Positions 27,603 to 37,509 of a stretch of 64,000 bases of DNA are shown piece by piece; the first letter of the stretch is position 1; each line of letters opens with the position of its first letter. The stretch comes from Alphaproteobacteria bacterium (GTDB lineage Bacteria; Pseudomonadota; Alphaproteobacteria; TMED109): contig JAJDZX010000040.1 in NCBI GenBank assembly GCA_022824395.1, positions 1 through 64,000 of the forward strand, given 5' to 3'. The notes below the pieces were generated by a model that was given only the letters and a program-made list of their open reading frames with translations, did no database searches and was not told the DNA's origin. Made by a program: the position numbers and the translations under genes.

Positions 27603-29168
27603 ATGGCTGACGTGACGGTGGCGGCGGGCCCGCCCGAGACGATCAATGTTCGCCGCTTCGTCGCGTTCATCGCGATGATCGCGGGGATGTTCATGGCGGT
27701 GCTGTCGGTGCAGATCGTCGGCTCGTCGTTCAAGGAGATCCAGGCGGCGCTGGGCGCCGCCCCGGACGAGGTGAGCTGGGTCCTGACCGCCGCCCTGATC
27801 GCCGAGGTGATCATGATCCCGCTGTCGGCGCGGTTCAGCCAGATCTGCTCGACGCGCATCTTCTTCTCGGTCTGCGCCGGCGGGTTCACGCTCGCCAGCG
27901 TGGGCTGCGCCCAGGCCTGGGACGTGCCGTCGATGATCGCCTTTCGGGCGACCCAGGGCTTCTTCGGCGGCGGCATGATGCCGATGGTGGTGGCGAGCCT
28001 CTACACCGCGATTCCGCGCCGGCTGCAGGTCACGTTCGCCATGATCTTCGGGATGCTCGGCACCAGCGCGGTCGCCATCGGGCCCGTCGTGGGCGGCTGG
28101 ATCACCCAGGTCCTGTCGTGGGAGTGGCTGTTCCTCGTCAACGTCCCGATCGGCGTGGTCGTGGTGATCGTGGTCGGGCTCCTCGTGGACTTCGACCGGC
28201 CGGACGCCCGCCTGATCCGGCAGACCGACTTTGCCGGCATCGTGCTCGCCTTCCTGCTGCTCGGGTCGACCCTCTTCGTGCTGCAGGAGGGGCAGCGGCG
28301 CGACTGGTTCGAATCCGGCCTGATCCTCGGATGCACGGTGGTGGCCGGGATCACGCTCGTGGCGTTTCTCGCCCGCGAGTTCACCGCGCGCGAACCCCTG
28401 GTCCGCTTCGGCACCTTCCGGCGCTCCCACTTCCTGGCCGGCGTGCTCCTCATCGGCATCTTCGGCGGCGGCCTGTACGTCCCGATCTACCTGCTGCCGC
28501 TGTACCTCGGGCAGGTGCGCGGCTTCGACACCGCGACCATCGGCAGCATCACGGCCGTGCTCGGCGTCTCCATGGTGCTCTCCGGCGTGTTCGCCGGGCA
28601 CCTGGTCCGCTACATCGGCCTGGGCTGGACGGCCGCACTGGGCTTCGGGCTGCTCGCCGCCGGCACCATCCTGCACGCCGGCCTCACCATCGACAGCGGG
28701 TTTGCCGAGTGGGCGCTGCCGCAGGTCCTGCGCGGGATGGGCGCCCCGCTGGCCTACTTCACCATGCTGGACCTGTCGATGAGCGCGCTGCCGGTGTCCG
28801 AGGTCAAGCACGGCAGCGCGCTGTTCAACCTGATCATGCGCCTCGGCGCGGCGGTGGGCCTCGCCATCGCCAACACCCTGCTGGTCGCCCGCGCCGACCT
28901 GCACTACGCGCGGATCGCCGAATCCATGGCCCTGCCGCCGGGCGGCGGGTGGCAGATCCTCGGCCTGGTCTCCGGCCTGCTCGCCGGCTCCGTCTCGCCC
29001 GAGGTCCATGCCGACGCCATCGGCTATCTCACCCAGATCGCCCAGCGCGAAGCCCTGATCATGGCGTTCAACGACGTGCTGATCGGCGCCGCCTGCGTGC
29101 TCGCGATGGCCCTGCTCGTGATGCCGGTCGTGGGCCGGATCGCGCGCACGTCGCACGTTCGGCTCTGA
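27603..29168 (+). CDS. MFS transporter, DHA2 (EmrB/QacA) family, 14-helix
   Basis: 521 aa with about 14 membrane helices. It shows the DHA2 pattern: FMAVLSVQIVGSSFKEIQAA in helix 1 (the D1-like motif region), GGGMMPMVVASLYTAIP, FGMLGTSAVAIGPVVGGWIT (motif C of exporters) and WEWLFLVNVPIGVVVVI. Relatives expel drugs, dyes or acids by proton antiport. No membrane-fusion (EmrA-like) partner lies nearby, so it may act alone or with a distant one. It ends 3 bases from the convergent ymdB-like gene. Confidence 0.9.
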   Translation: MADVTVAAGPPETINVRRFVAFIAMIAGMFMAVLSVQIVGSSFKEIQAALGAAPDEVSWVLTAALIAEVIMIPLSARFSQICSTRIFFSVCAGGFTLASVGCAQAWDVPSMIAFRATQGFFGGGMMPMVVASLYTAIPRRLQVTFAMIFGMLGTSAVAIGPVVGGWITQVLSWEWLFLVNVPIGVVVVIVVGLLVDFDRPDARLIRQTDFAGIVLAFLLLGSTLFVLQEGQRRDWFESGLILGCTVVAGITLVAFLAREFTAREPLVRFGTFRRSHFLAGVLLIGIFGGGLYVPIYLLPLYLGQVRGFDTATIGSITAVLGVSMVLSGVFAGHLVRYIGLGWTAALGFGLLAAGTILHAGLTIDSGFAEWALPQVLRGMGAPLAYFTMLDLSMSALPVSEVKHGSALFNLIMRLGAAVGLAIANTLLVARADLHYARIAESMALPPGGGWQILGLVSGLLAGSVSPEVHADAIGYLTQIAQREALIMAFNDVLIGAACVLAMALLVMPVVGRIARTSHVRL

Positions 29169-29171
29169 GCG

Positions 29172-29987
29172 TCAGAGGCGCGGGCGCGCCTCCGACAGGT
29201 GGCCGCCCACCCGCACCGGATCGGCCCGCACGGCGAGCCCGGTGCCGGCGGCGGTCTCGACGTACACGCCGGCCAGGGTGCCCTCGCCGCCCGCCGCCCG
29301 GATCCGGCCGGTGCGCATCTTGGTCCGGAACCGGGCGATCCACGGCTCGGCCTGGTAGCCGATCACCGACTGGTAGTCCCCGCACATCCCGGCATCCGCC
29401 TGGAACGCGGTCCCGCCCGGCAGGATCCGCGTGTCCGCGGTCGGCACGTGGGTGTGCGTCCCCACCACCAGGCTCGCGCGGCCGTCCACGGCGTGGGCGA
29501 AGGCCATCTTCTCCGAGGTGGTCTCGCCGTGCAGGTCGATCAGCAGGGCGTCCGCAGCTTCCCCCAGGCGATGCTCCCGAAGCAGGGTCTCGACCATGGC
29601 GAACGGATCGTCGAGCGGCTCCATGAACGTGCGCGCCATGAGGTTGATCACGCAGATCCGTTCCCCGGACGCCGCCATGTAGACCCCCACCCCGGTCCCG
29701 GGCACCGCGCCCGGGTAGTTGTGCGGCCGGAGCAGCCGCGGTTCGCGCGCGGCCAGCGGGATGATCCGGGCGTTGTCCCAGATGTGGTTGCCGGACGTGA
29801 TCACGTCGATTCCGGCCGCGAACAGCTGCTCGCAGGTATCCGGGGACGGGCCGTAGCCGTCGAGCGCGTTTTCCCCGTTGGCCACCACGAAATCGAGCTG
29901 CAGCTCCCGCTTCAGGCCGGGCAGGTAGTGCCGGAGCACCCGGACCCCGGGCGCGCCCACCACGTCGCCGCAGAAGAGGAACCTCAC
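29172..29987 (-). CDS. YmdB-family metallophosphodiesterase
   Basis: 271 aa from a GTG (RFLFCGDVVGAPGVRVLRHY). The binuclear metal site of YmdB/TIGR00282 is visible in FCGDVVG, VANGENA, TSGNHIWDN, DLHGETTSEKMAFAH and GTHTHVPTAD. The best-studied member, Bacillus YmdB, hydrolyses cyclic nucleotides and influences biofilm gene expression. The 5-FTHF cyclo-ligase gene precedes it with a 4-base overlap, an arrangement seen in many Alphaproteobacteria. No signal peptide; cytoplasmic. Confidence 0.92.
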   Translation of the reverse strand: MRFLFCGDVVGAPGVRVLRHYLPGLKRELQLDFVVANGENALDGYGPSPDTCEQLFAAGIDVITSGNHIWDNARIIPLAAREPRLLRPHNYPGAVPGTGVGVYMAASGERICVINLMARTFMEPLDDPFAMVETLLREHRLGEAADALLIDLHGETTSEKMAFAHAVDGRASLVVGTHTHVPTADTRILPGGTAFQADAGMCGDYQSVIGYQAEPWIARFRTKMRTGRIRAAGGEGTLAGVYVETAAGTGLAVRADPVRVGGHLSEARPRL

Positions 29988-30580
29988 GGCGCCGCCGCGC
30001 CGGCCGCCTCGGGGCGGCGGTAGACCCGGCGCTCGGTGACGACCAGGTCGAGGCTCCGGTCGTGGGCGGCGACCGGCACCCGGTCCGCGCACTGCTGCTC
30101 CCAGGCCAGGCCGACGACCCGCACCCCGGCGCCGAGCGTCGCCAGCGCCCGGTCGATGTAGCCGCCGCCGCGGCCGAGCCGGCGGCAGGCCGCATCGAAT
30201 GCCACCAGCGGGCAGAGAACGAGGTCCGGCATCACGCTCGGGGCCGAGGCGGCCGGGGCCGGGATGCCGACGCGGTCCGGCTGGAGCGGATCGCCGGGGT
30301 TCCAGCGTCGGTACACCGGCGGGGCGGCGCGCTCCACCACCGCCGGCAGCGCCAGCGCGACCCCGCGCTCGGCCCATGCCCCCATCAGCGGACGCGGATC
30401 GATCTCGCCGTCATCGGGCCAGTATCCGGCCGCCACGTCGCCGGGCGCCGCGGGCACCTCGAGCAGGACCCGTCGGGCCAGGGCGTGCGCGGCATCGGGC
30501 TGCGTCGCGTGCAGCCGGCGGCGGCGGGCCCGGAAGGCGCGCCGCAAATCCCGCTTCGCCGTTGCCAGGTCCGCGGTCAT
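29984..30580 (-). CDS. fau: 5-formyltetrahydrofolate cyclo-ligase
   Basis: 198 aa from the ATG at 30580 (TADLATAKRDLRRAFRARRR). The family blocks VAAGYWPDDGEIDPRPLM and LVAFDAACRRLGRGGGYIDR are present; the second is the signature GxRLGxGxGxYD region with I in place of Y. It converts 5-formyl-THF to 5,10-methenyl-THF using ATP. The gene lies between ymdB (4-base overlap) and zapA, with a candidate 6S RNA in the 241-base gap upstream, a conserved proteobacterial order. Confidence 0.93.
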   Translation of the reverse strand: MTADLATAKRDLRRAFRARRRRLHATQPDAAHALARRVLLEVPAAPGDVAAGYWPDDGEIDPRPLMGAWAERGVALALPAVVERAAPPVYRRWNPGDPLQPDRVGIPAPAASAPSVMPDLVLCPLVAFDAACRRLGRGGGYIDRALATLGAGVRVVGLAWEQQCADRVPVAAHDRSLDLVVTERRVYRRPEAAGAAAP

Positions 30581-30589
30581 CCGCCTGTG

Positions 30590-30745
30590 TGGGTCATGGG
30601 AGGCACCGCACCGACCGTTCGCAACGGAAACCACTGTGGCGCAATCTGCTCAGGTGGGCGCCGTATAACCGGGCCACGGCCCGGACAGGGACAGCTCCCC
30701 AGTGGTAGGTGAGGCCCAAGGGTATTCGTGCAGCGCGAATCGGGC
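30590..30745 (-). ncRNA. ssrS: Candidate 6S RNA (approximate ends)
   Basis: The 241-base gap between zapA and the cyclo-ligase gene is where many proteobacteria encode 6S RNA. On the minus strand it can form a long imperfect rod: CTGGGGAG near the 5' side can face CTCCCAT near the 3' side, ACCACTG faces CAGTGGT, and inner hairpins CCGGG/CCCGG and CCGTT/AACGG are present. The placement rests mainly on synteny; ends are estimates and no covariance search was possible. Confidence 0.4.
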
Positions 30746-30821
30746 AGCAACCATCCCGGCGTTGATCCTAGCAAACATGGCGGCGGAAGGCCTCTCCGGC
30801 CCGCCTGGAGGTCCGGAAGTC

Positions 30822-31094
30822 TCAGGGCAGGACCTTGGCCTGCAGCGCGGCGACGCGGGCCTCGAAGGCCACGAGCTGTTCCGTCGCGGCGTCCGCCGCG
30901 GCCCGGGCCTCGTCGAGCACGGTCAGCGCCGCCATCAGGATCAGCTGGCTCTGGCCGGCACCGGGGTTCTCCTGCTGGAAGGCGGCCAGTTGCCGATCGA
31001 TCTCGGCGGCCAGCGCCCGCACCCGGTCCATGTCCTCCGCGGCGCAGGAAATCTGGTACGGGCGGTTCCCGACCGTGACCTCAAGCCTTGCCAT
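30822..31094 (-). CDS. zapA: Cell division protein ZapA
   Basis: 90 aa. The N-terminal block ARLEVTVGNRPYQISCAAED followed by MDRVRALAAEIDRQLAAF is the ZapA pattern (VxIxGRxYxLxCxxGEExxLxxLAxxVD), and the C terminus is a coiled coil (LVAFEARVAALQAKVLP). ZapA binds and bundles FtsZ filaments at the Z-ring. The start overlaps the end of a small coiled-coil gene upstream, a usual alphaproteobacterial pair. Confidence 0.93.
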   Translation of the reverse strand: MARLEVTVGNRPYQISCAAEDMDRVRALAAEIDRQLAAFQQENPGAGQSQLILMAALTVLDEARAAADAATEQLVAFEARVAALQAKVLP

Positions 31095-31305
31095 CGGAGC
31101 CGCCCAACAGTTCGTCCAGCTGGCCGAGCACCGCGTCGACCCGCGCGAGCCCCCGCTCGCGCCGCGTGTCCTGGACGGCCCGGTCCTCGGCGGCGGCGCG
31201 GGCGCGGTCCAGACCGGCTTCGATCAGGTCGAGGCCGGTCCGGATGCGCTCAGCGATCCGATCGACGTTCTCGGCTGCCGGCCCCGGACCCGGCATGCGG
31301 TTCAT
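31081..31305 (-). CDS. Small coiled-coil protein upstream of zapA
   Basis: 74 aa, largely helical and heptad-like (NVDRIAERIRTGLDLIEAGL, DRARAAAEDRAVQD, LARVDAVLGQLDELLGG). A short coding sequence of this kind commonly precedes zapA in Alphaproteobacteria (DUF4164-like). It overlaps zapA by 14 bases, so translation is probably coupled. A division-related role is inferred from position only. No signal peptide or membrane helix. Confidence 0.7.
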   Translation of the reverse strand: MNRMPGPGPAAENVDRIAERIRTGLDLIEAGLDRARAAAEDRAVQDTRRERGLARVDAVLGQLDELLGGSDGKA

Positions 31306-31326
31306 GGCCGGCGGAACCGCCGGCGG

Positions 31327-32457
31327 CTACGGCAGGTAGCCCCGGTCGCCCCAGGTCTTGTACTTCTCGCGGAACTCGGAGAGCGAGGCCCACACGCGGG
31401 CAAAGTCCGCGTCCTTGGCAGCCTCCTCCTCGACGACCTCGTTCCAGGCGTTCTCGAACACCTCGAGGAACGCCGGGTCCCACTGGTGCACGGTGACGCC
31501 GCGCTCCTCGAGCTGGATCAGCGCGTCCGGCTGGAGCGACTCGGCCAGCGCGTAGGCGTTCAGGATGCTCTCCGAGCAGGTCGTCTCGATCTGCGCCTGC
31601 TGGGCCTGGCTGAGGGTCTGCCACTGGTCCATGTTGACGATGAACTCGGAGAAGCTCGTGGGCTGATGCCAGCCCGGCAGGTAGTAGTGCTTGGCGACCT
31701 GGTAGAACCCGAGGTCGTAGTCGATGACCGGCTGCGCGAACTCGGTGGCGTCGATCGTCCCGAGGTCAAGCGCGGGGTAGATGTCGCCGCCGGCGAGCAG
31801 CTGGGTCGACACCCCGACCTTTTCCATGACCTTGGCGCCCAGCCCGAAGAACCGCATCTTGAGGCCCTGCAGGTCGTCGACGCTCTCGATCGGGTTCCGG
31901 AACCAGCCGGACGCCTCGGGGGAGATCATCATGCAGTGCATGGGGTGGATGTTGTGCGCGGCATAGAGCTCGGCGAACATCTCGTTGCCGCCGCCATAGC
32001 GCAGCCAGGCGATCGCCTCGCCGGGCAGCGGGCCGAACGGAATGGCCGTGAAGAACTGCAGCGCCGGCACCTTGCCTGCCCAGTAGCCCGGCGTGGACCA
32101 GCCGGCGTCGACCGCGCCGGTCGACACCGCGTCGAAGATCTCCAAGGCCGGGACCAGCGCGCCGGGCTCGAAGAACTGGATCTGGATCGACCCGCCCGAC
32201 ACTTCCTCGACGCGCTCGACGAACTCCTTGCCGATGGTGCCGAGGATGACGAGGTTGCCAGGGAACGTGCTGGGCATCTTCCAGCGCACCGTGGCGCCGC
32301 TGCCCGCCCCCGGTTCGGCGGCGTCTCCGGCGTCGGTCGCCGCCGTGGTGGTGGCGTCGCCCGCCTGTTGCGGAGCGTCCGGCGACATGACACCGGCCCC
32401 CAAGTATCCGACCACCAAGCCGACTACGAGTACGACCACGAGCAGAATCTTATTCAT
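31327..32457 (-). CDS. TRAP transporter substrate-binding protein (TakP/DctP-like), no permease nearby
   Basis: 376 aa. A long N-terminal membrane segment (MNKILLVVVLVVGLVVGYLG) acts as signal peptide or anchor, followed by a threonine/alanine-rich linker. The DctP domain (~60-370) includes SPEASGWFRNPIESVDDLQG, KMRFFGLGAKVMEKVG, LGTIDATEFAQPVIDYDLGF and KHYYLPGWHQPTSFSEF, blocks shared with TakP-type receptors that bind 2-oxo acids; the substrate is inferred from the family. The dctQ and dctM membrane genes that normally accompany it are absent from the window. An FAD oxidoreductase is divergently transcribed 205 bases upstream. Confidence 0.88.
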   Translation of the reverse strand: MNKILLVVVLVVGLVVGYLGAGVMSPDAPQQAGDATTTAATDAGDAAEPGAGSGATVRWKMPSTFPGNLVILGTIGKEFVERVEEVSGGSIQIQFFEPGALVPALEIFDAVSTGAVDAGWSTPGYWAGKVPALQFFTAIPFGPLPGEAIAWLRYGGGNEMFAELYAAHNIHPMHCMMISPEASGWFRNPIESVDDLQGLKMRFFGLGAKVMEKVGVSTQLLAGGDIYPALDLGTIDATEFAQPVIDYDLGFYQVAKHYYLPGWHQPTSFSEFIVNMDQWQTLSQAQQAQIETTCSESILNAYALAESLQPDALIQLEERGVTVHQWDPAFLEVFENAWNEVVEEEAAKDADFARVWASLSEFREKYKTWGDRGYLP

Positions 32458-32662
32458 GGCGTGAGCTTCCCTGGTCCCGGGCCTGCCGCGGACATTCCCC
32501 GGCTTTCCGCCCCCCGGGATACTGCCGCATGGGGGAGGGGGGCGCAAACGGCGCGGCGGCCGTCAGGGGGTGGTGTCGGGGGCCGTCGGCCGCTAAATCC
32601 TCTACCGGCGGCGACCGGCGATCGGTCCGGCCGGCGCCGCACGCCATGGCAGGAGAAATCGG

Positions 32663-33823
32663 ATGTCGCGGTCGTTCGATGTACTGGTAATCGGTGCCGG
32701 CATCGCCGGCGCGTCGGTTGCGGCGCGCCTCGCTCCCCACGGTCGGGTGGCCGTGCTGGAACGCGAGCCGATGCCCGGCTATCACACGACCAGCCGGTCC
32801 GCGGCGTTCTTCACCGAGAGCTACGGGAACCCCACCATCCGGGCCCTCACCCGCGCCAGCCGGGCGTTCTTCGAACAGCCCGAGGCGCACTTCGAGGGGC
32901 CGCTGCTGGGCGGGTGCGGGGGGGCGCTGTTCATCGCCAGGGCCGACCAGGCGGAGGCGTTCGACCGCGAATTCGGCGCCGCCCGCGCGCTCGATCCGGC
33001 GATCATCGAGTTGACCCCGGACGAGGCGGCGGCGCGGGTCCCGGTGCTCCGGCCGGGGTACGTGGCGCGGGCCTACTTCGAGGCCGCGGGCCGCGAGATG
33101 GACGTGGACCGCATCCACCAGGGCTGGCTGCGGACCCTGCGCGCGCACGGCGGCGAAACCGTGTGCAACGCCGAGGTGCGCGCCATCGCGCGGCGCCGCG
33201 GCGAGTGGCAGGCCGACACGCCGCAGGGAGCGTTCCGGGCGCCCGTGCTGGTCAACGCCGCCGGCGCCTGGTGCGACGTGATCGGCCGCCTGGCCGGGTG
33301 CCGGCCGATCGGGCTCGTGCCCAAGCGGCGCACCGCCATCGTGTTCGCGGCTCCGCCTGACATCGACATCGGCGCGTGGCCGGTCACACTGGACGTGGAG
33401 GAGGCGTTCTACTTCCGGCCCGACGCCGGCCGGATCCTCGCCAGCCCGGCGGACGAAACCGATTCGCCGCCCTGCGACGCCCAGCCGGAGGAGCTGGACA
33501 TCGCCATCGTGGCGGAGCGCATCCAGCTGGCGACCACCCTGCAGGTCGGGCGCATCCAGAACCGGTGGGCGGGACTGCGGAGCTTCGTCGCCGACCGGAC
33601 CCTGGTCATCGGGGAAGACCCCGGGCAACCGGGCTTCTTCTGGCTGGCCGGCCAGGGCGGCTACGGGATCATGACATCGCCCGCCGCCGCCGCCGCCTGC
33701 ACGGCCCTCGTCACCGGGTCGGCCTGGCCGGCGGGGCTGGCCGCCGAGGGGCTCACCCCGGAGACGTTCGCGGCCGCCCGTCCGGGGCTCGGCCCGGGCC
33801 GCGAATCCCCCGGCGCGGACTGA
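32663..33823 (+). CDS. FAD-dependent oxidoreductase, D-amino-acid oxidase family
   Basis: 386 aa. The Rossmann dinucleotide motif VIGAGIAGASVAARLA lies at residues ~9-24. The DAO-family pattern continues with LVNAAGAWCDVIGRLAG (~195), and the C-terminal GQPGFFWLAGQGGYGIMTSP is the second FAD contact. Members oxidise amines, amino acids or 2-hydroxyacids, passing electrons to O2 or quinones. I cannot name the substrate. It is a single gene; 182 bases separate it from the downstream cytochrome oxidase operon. Confidence 0.9.
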   Translation: MSRSFDVLVIGAGIAGASVAARLAPHGRVAVLEREPMPGYHTTSRSAAFFTESYGNPTIRALTRASRAFFEQPEAHFEGPLLGGCGGALFIARADQAEAFDREFGAARALDPAIIELTPDEAAARVPVLRPGYVARAYFEAAGREMDVDRIHQGWLRTLRAHGGETVCNAEVRAIARRRGEWQADTPQGAFRAPVLVNAAGAWCDVIGRLAGCRPIGLVPKRRTAIVFAAPPDIDIGAWPVTLDVEEAFYFRPDAGRILASPADETDSPPCDAQPEELDIAIVAERIQLATTLQVGRIQNRWAGLRSFVADRTLVIGEDPGQPGFFWLAGQGGYGIMTSPAAAAACTALVTGSAWPAGLAAEGLTPETFAAARPGLGPGRESPGAD

Positions 33824-33926
33824 CGCGAGCCGGCCCGGCCACCGCGCCGGCGGGCGTCCGCGCTGCGACCGGCGACGCCGGGCATCGACCAGGGCCGGCC
33901 GGGTGCTGCATGCCGTCCGCCACGCA

Positions 33927-33954
33927 TTGCGCCGTGTTCAACCACGGCTAGACT
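33927..33954 (+). promoter_or_regulatory. Possible sigma70-type promoter of the cytochrome oxidase operon
   Basis: TTGCGC (33927-33932) and TAGACT (33949-33954) have a 16-base spacer and lie about 50 bases upstream of the ctaC ATG. The hexamers match the consensus only in part, so this is a weak assignment. Confidence 0.3.
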
Positions 33955-34005
33955 TCCCGCTTCAATCCATGCAGGGACAGGCCGGCAGGCCGAAGGGGAT
34001 TGCGA

Positions 34006-34854
34006 ATGCACATTGGCAAACTAGCAGGAGCCGTGCTCGCCTTCGCGCTTGTCGCGACCGGTGCCATGGCGGCCGAAGTCGTGGGCCAGCCGGTTGACTG
34101 GGGGCTCAACTTCCAGGCGGCCGGTTCGGAAATCATGAGCGAGCTGAGGGTCTTCCACGACTGGCTGCTCTGGCTGATCTTCGCGATCTCCCTGTTCGTG
34201 CTGGGGCTTCTCGTCTGGGTGATGTACCGCTACAACGCGTCGGCGAATCCGACGCCCGGGACGCGCACCCACAACACGGTGCTGGAAGTCCTGTGGACCG
34301 CGATTCCGGTGGTCATCCTGGTCATCATCGCCGTCCCGTCGTTCCGGATCCTGTACGCCGCCGACACGATTCCGCCGGCCGACATGACGATCAAGGCCAC
34401 CGGCTACCAGTGGTACTGGGGGTACGAGTACCCGGACCACGGCGACTTCTACTTCGACGCGTTCGTGGTCGACAGCGCCGACGAGTTCGAGGAGCCCAGG
34501 CCCTTCGCCCGGCTGCTCTCCACCGACCTCCCGATCGTCGTGCCGGTCGACACGACCGTGCGGGTGCTGGTCACCGCCGCCGACGTGCTGCACGCCTGGA
34601 CGGTGCCGGCGCTCGGGGTGAAGGTGGACGGGGTGCCCGGCCGTCTCAACGAGACGTGGTTCCGCGCCGAGCGGGAAGGCATCTACTACGGCCAGTGCTC
34701 GGAGCTGTGCGGGGACTTCCACGGCCGGATGCCGATCGAGCTCCACGTGGTCTCGCAAGAGGCCTTCGACGCCTGGATTGCCGAGGCGCAAACCAAGTTC
34801 GCACGGGATTCGGCACCGTCCGGGCCCGTGCTGCTGACCCAGAATGCCAACTAG
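34006..34854 (+). CDS. ctaC: Cytochrome c oxidase subunit II
   Basis: 282 aa from the ATG at 34006, with an AAGGGG ribosome-binding site upstream and a signal peptide (MHIGKLAGAVLAFALVATGA). Two membrane helices follow (~52-76 and ~95-117), then the periplasmic CuA domain with H in VLHAWTVPALG and CSELCGDFHGRM, which supplies the two cysteines, glutamate, histidine and methionine of the CuA centre. It accepts electrons from cytochrome c. First gene of a long operon; ctaD follows after 30 bases. An upstream TTG is possible but less likely. Confidence 0.96.
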   Translation: MHIGKLAGAVLAFALVATGAMAAEVVGQPVDWGLNFQAAGSEIMSELRVFHDWLLWLIFAISLFVLGLLVWVMYRYNASANPTPGTRTHNTVLEVLWTAIPVVILVIIAVPSFRILYAADTIPPADMTIKATGYQWYWGYEYPDHGDFYFDAFVVDSADEFEEPRPFARLLSTDLPIVVPVDTTVRVLVTAADVLHAWTVPALGVKVDGVPGRLNETWFRAEREGIYYGQCSELCGDFHGRMPIELHVVSQEAFDAWIAEAQTKFARDSAPSGPVLLTQNAN

Positions 34855-36471
<1,617 letters not shown>

Positions 36472-36503
36472 GACGTCGCCCGTTGCCCGACCTGTCCCGG
36501 GAT

Positions 36504-37391
36504 ATGGCCCGCCCGGCCGAGTACCGGGCGGGCAGCGACCTCGGCGACTTCTTCGCGCTCGCCAAGCCGCGCGTGATGGCGCTGGTGGTGTTCACCGGCA
36601 TCGTCGGCATGGCGCTGGCGCCGACGGTGCTGCACCCGGTCCTGGCGTTCGCGGCCCTGCTGGCCCTGGCCCTCGGTGCGGGCGGGGCCGGCGCCATCAA
36701 CATGTGGTTCGACCGCGACATCGACGCGGTCATGGAGCGCACGAAGACCCGCCCGGTGCCCGCGGGCCGGGTACCGGCGGCCGAGGCGCTGGCGTTCGGG
36801 ATCACGCTGTCGCTCCTCGGCGTGCTCCTCATGGGCCTCGCCGCCAACTGGGCCGCGGCGGCGCTGCTCCTCGCCAGCAGTCTCTTCTATGTCTTCGTCT
36901 ACACCTGCTGGCTCAAGCGCTCGACGCCCCAGAACATCGTCATCGGGGGCGCCGCCGGAGCGCTGCCGCCGGTGATCGGCTGGGTCGCGGCCACCGGCGG
37001 ACTGGCGCCGCTGCCCCTGATCCTGTTCGGCATCATCTTCCTCTGGACGCCGGCGCATTTCTGGGCCCTGGCGCTCGTGCGCGCCGACGACTACGCGCGC
37101 GCCGGCGTCCCCATGCTGCCGGTCACCCGGGGCGACCCGGCGACCCGGCTGGGCATCCTGGTCTACAGCGCGGCCACGGCGGCGGCCACGCTGCTGCCGT
37201 ATCTCATGGGCGGGCTCGGCGCGGTCTACGGGACCGGGGCGGGCCTGCTGGGCGCGGGCCTGCTGTGGCACGCCCTCAGGGTCCGCCGGCGCCGCGCCGG
37301 CAGCGAGATGCGGATGTTCTGGTACTCGATCGCCTACCTGTTCCTGCTGTTCCTGCTGATGCCGCTCGACGGCCTGCTGGCTGGGGCGTGA
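36504..37391 (+). CDS. ctaB: Protoheme IX farnesyltransferase (heme o synthase)
   Basis: 295 aa from the ATG at 36504; a TTG 21 bases upstream is possible. About nine membrane helices. The polyprenyltransferase motifs NMWFDRDIDAVMERTKTRPV (with DxxxD) and VRADDYARAGVPMLPV are present. It adds a farnesyl group to protoheme to give heme o, the precursor of heme a for subunit I. Located 32 bases after ctaD, with a small ORF and ctaG after it. Confidence 0.96.
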   Translation: MARPAEYRAGSDLGDFFALAKPRVMALVVFTGIVGMALAPTVLHPVLAFAALLALALGAGGAGAINMWFDRDIDAVMERTKTRPVPAGRVPAAEALAFGITLSLLGVLLMGLAANWAAAALLLASSLFYVFVYTCWLKRSTPQNIVIGGAAGALPPVIGWVAATGGLAPLPLILFGIIFLWTPAHFWALALVRADDYARAGVPMLPVTRGDPATRLGILVYSAATAAATLLPYLMGGLGAVYGTGAGLLGAGLLWHALRVRRRRAGSEMRMFWYSIAYLFLLFLLMPLDGLLAGA

Positions 37392-37392
37392 C

Positions 37393-37509
37393 GTGTCCCG
37401 GCCGGACCCCAAGACGCGCCGGAAGAACCTGGCGCTGGCCGGGCTCATCGTGGTCCTGATCGGGGTGTTCTACGCCGTCTCGCTGATCCGCATGGGAGCC
37501 GGGTCGTGA
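37393..37509 (+). CDS. Tiny single-helix protein between ctaB and ctaG (CoxF-like)
   Basis: 38 aa from a GTG: SRPDPKTRRKNLALAGLIVV then LIGVFYAVSLIRMGAGS. A basic N terminus leads into one membrane helix (~13-32), the form of the tiny ORF found at this place in alphaproteobacterial cox operons. It starts 1 base after the ctaB stop and shares GTGA with the ctaG start. The tight spacing argues that it is expressed. Its exact role is unknown, presumably oxidase assembly. Confidence 0.75.
   Translation: MSRPDPKTRRKNLALAGLIVVLIGVFYAVSLIRMGAGS

Noticed and set aside
27006-29156. A long minus-strand frame rich in His, Asp and Glu
   Set aside because: It lies opposite the enolase-superfamily and MFS genes and has no recognisable domain.
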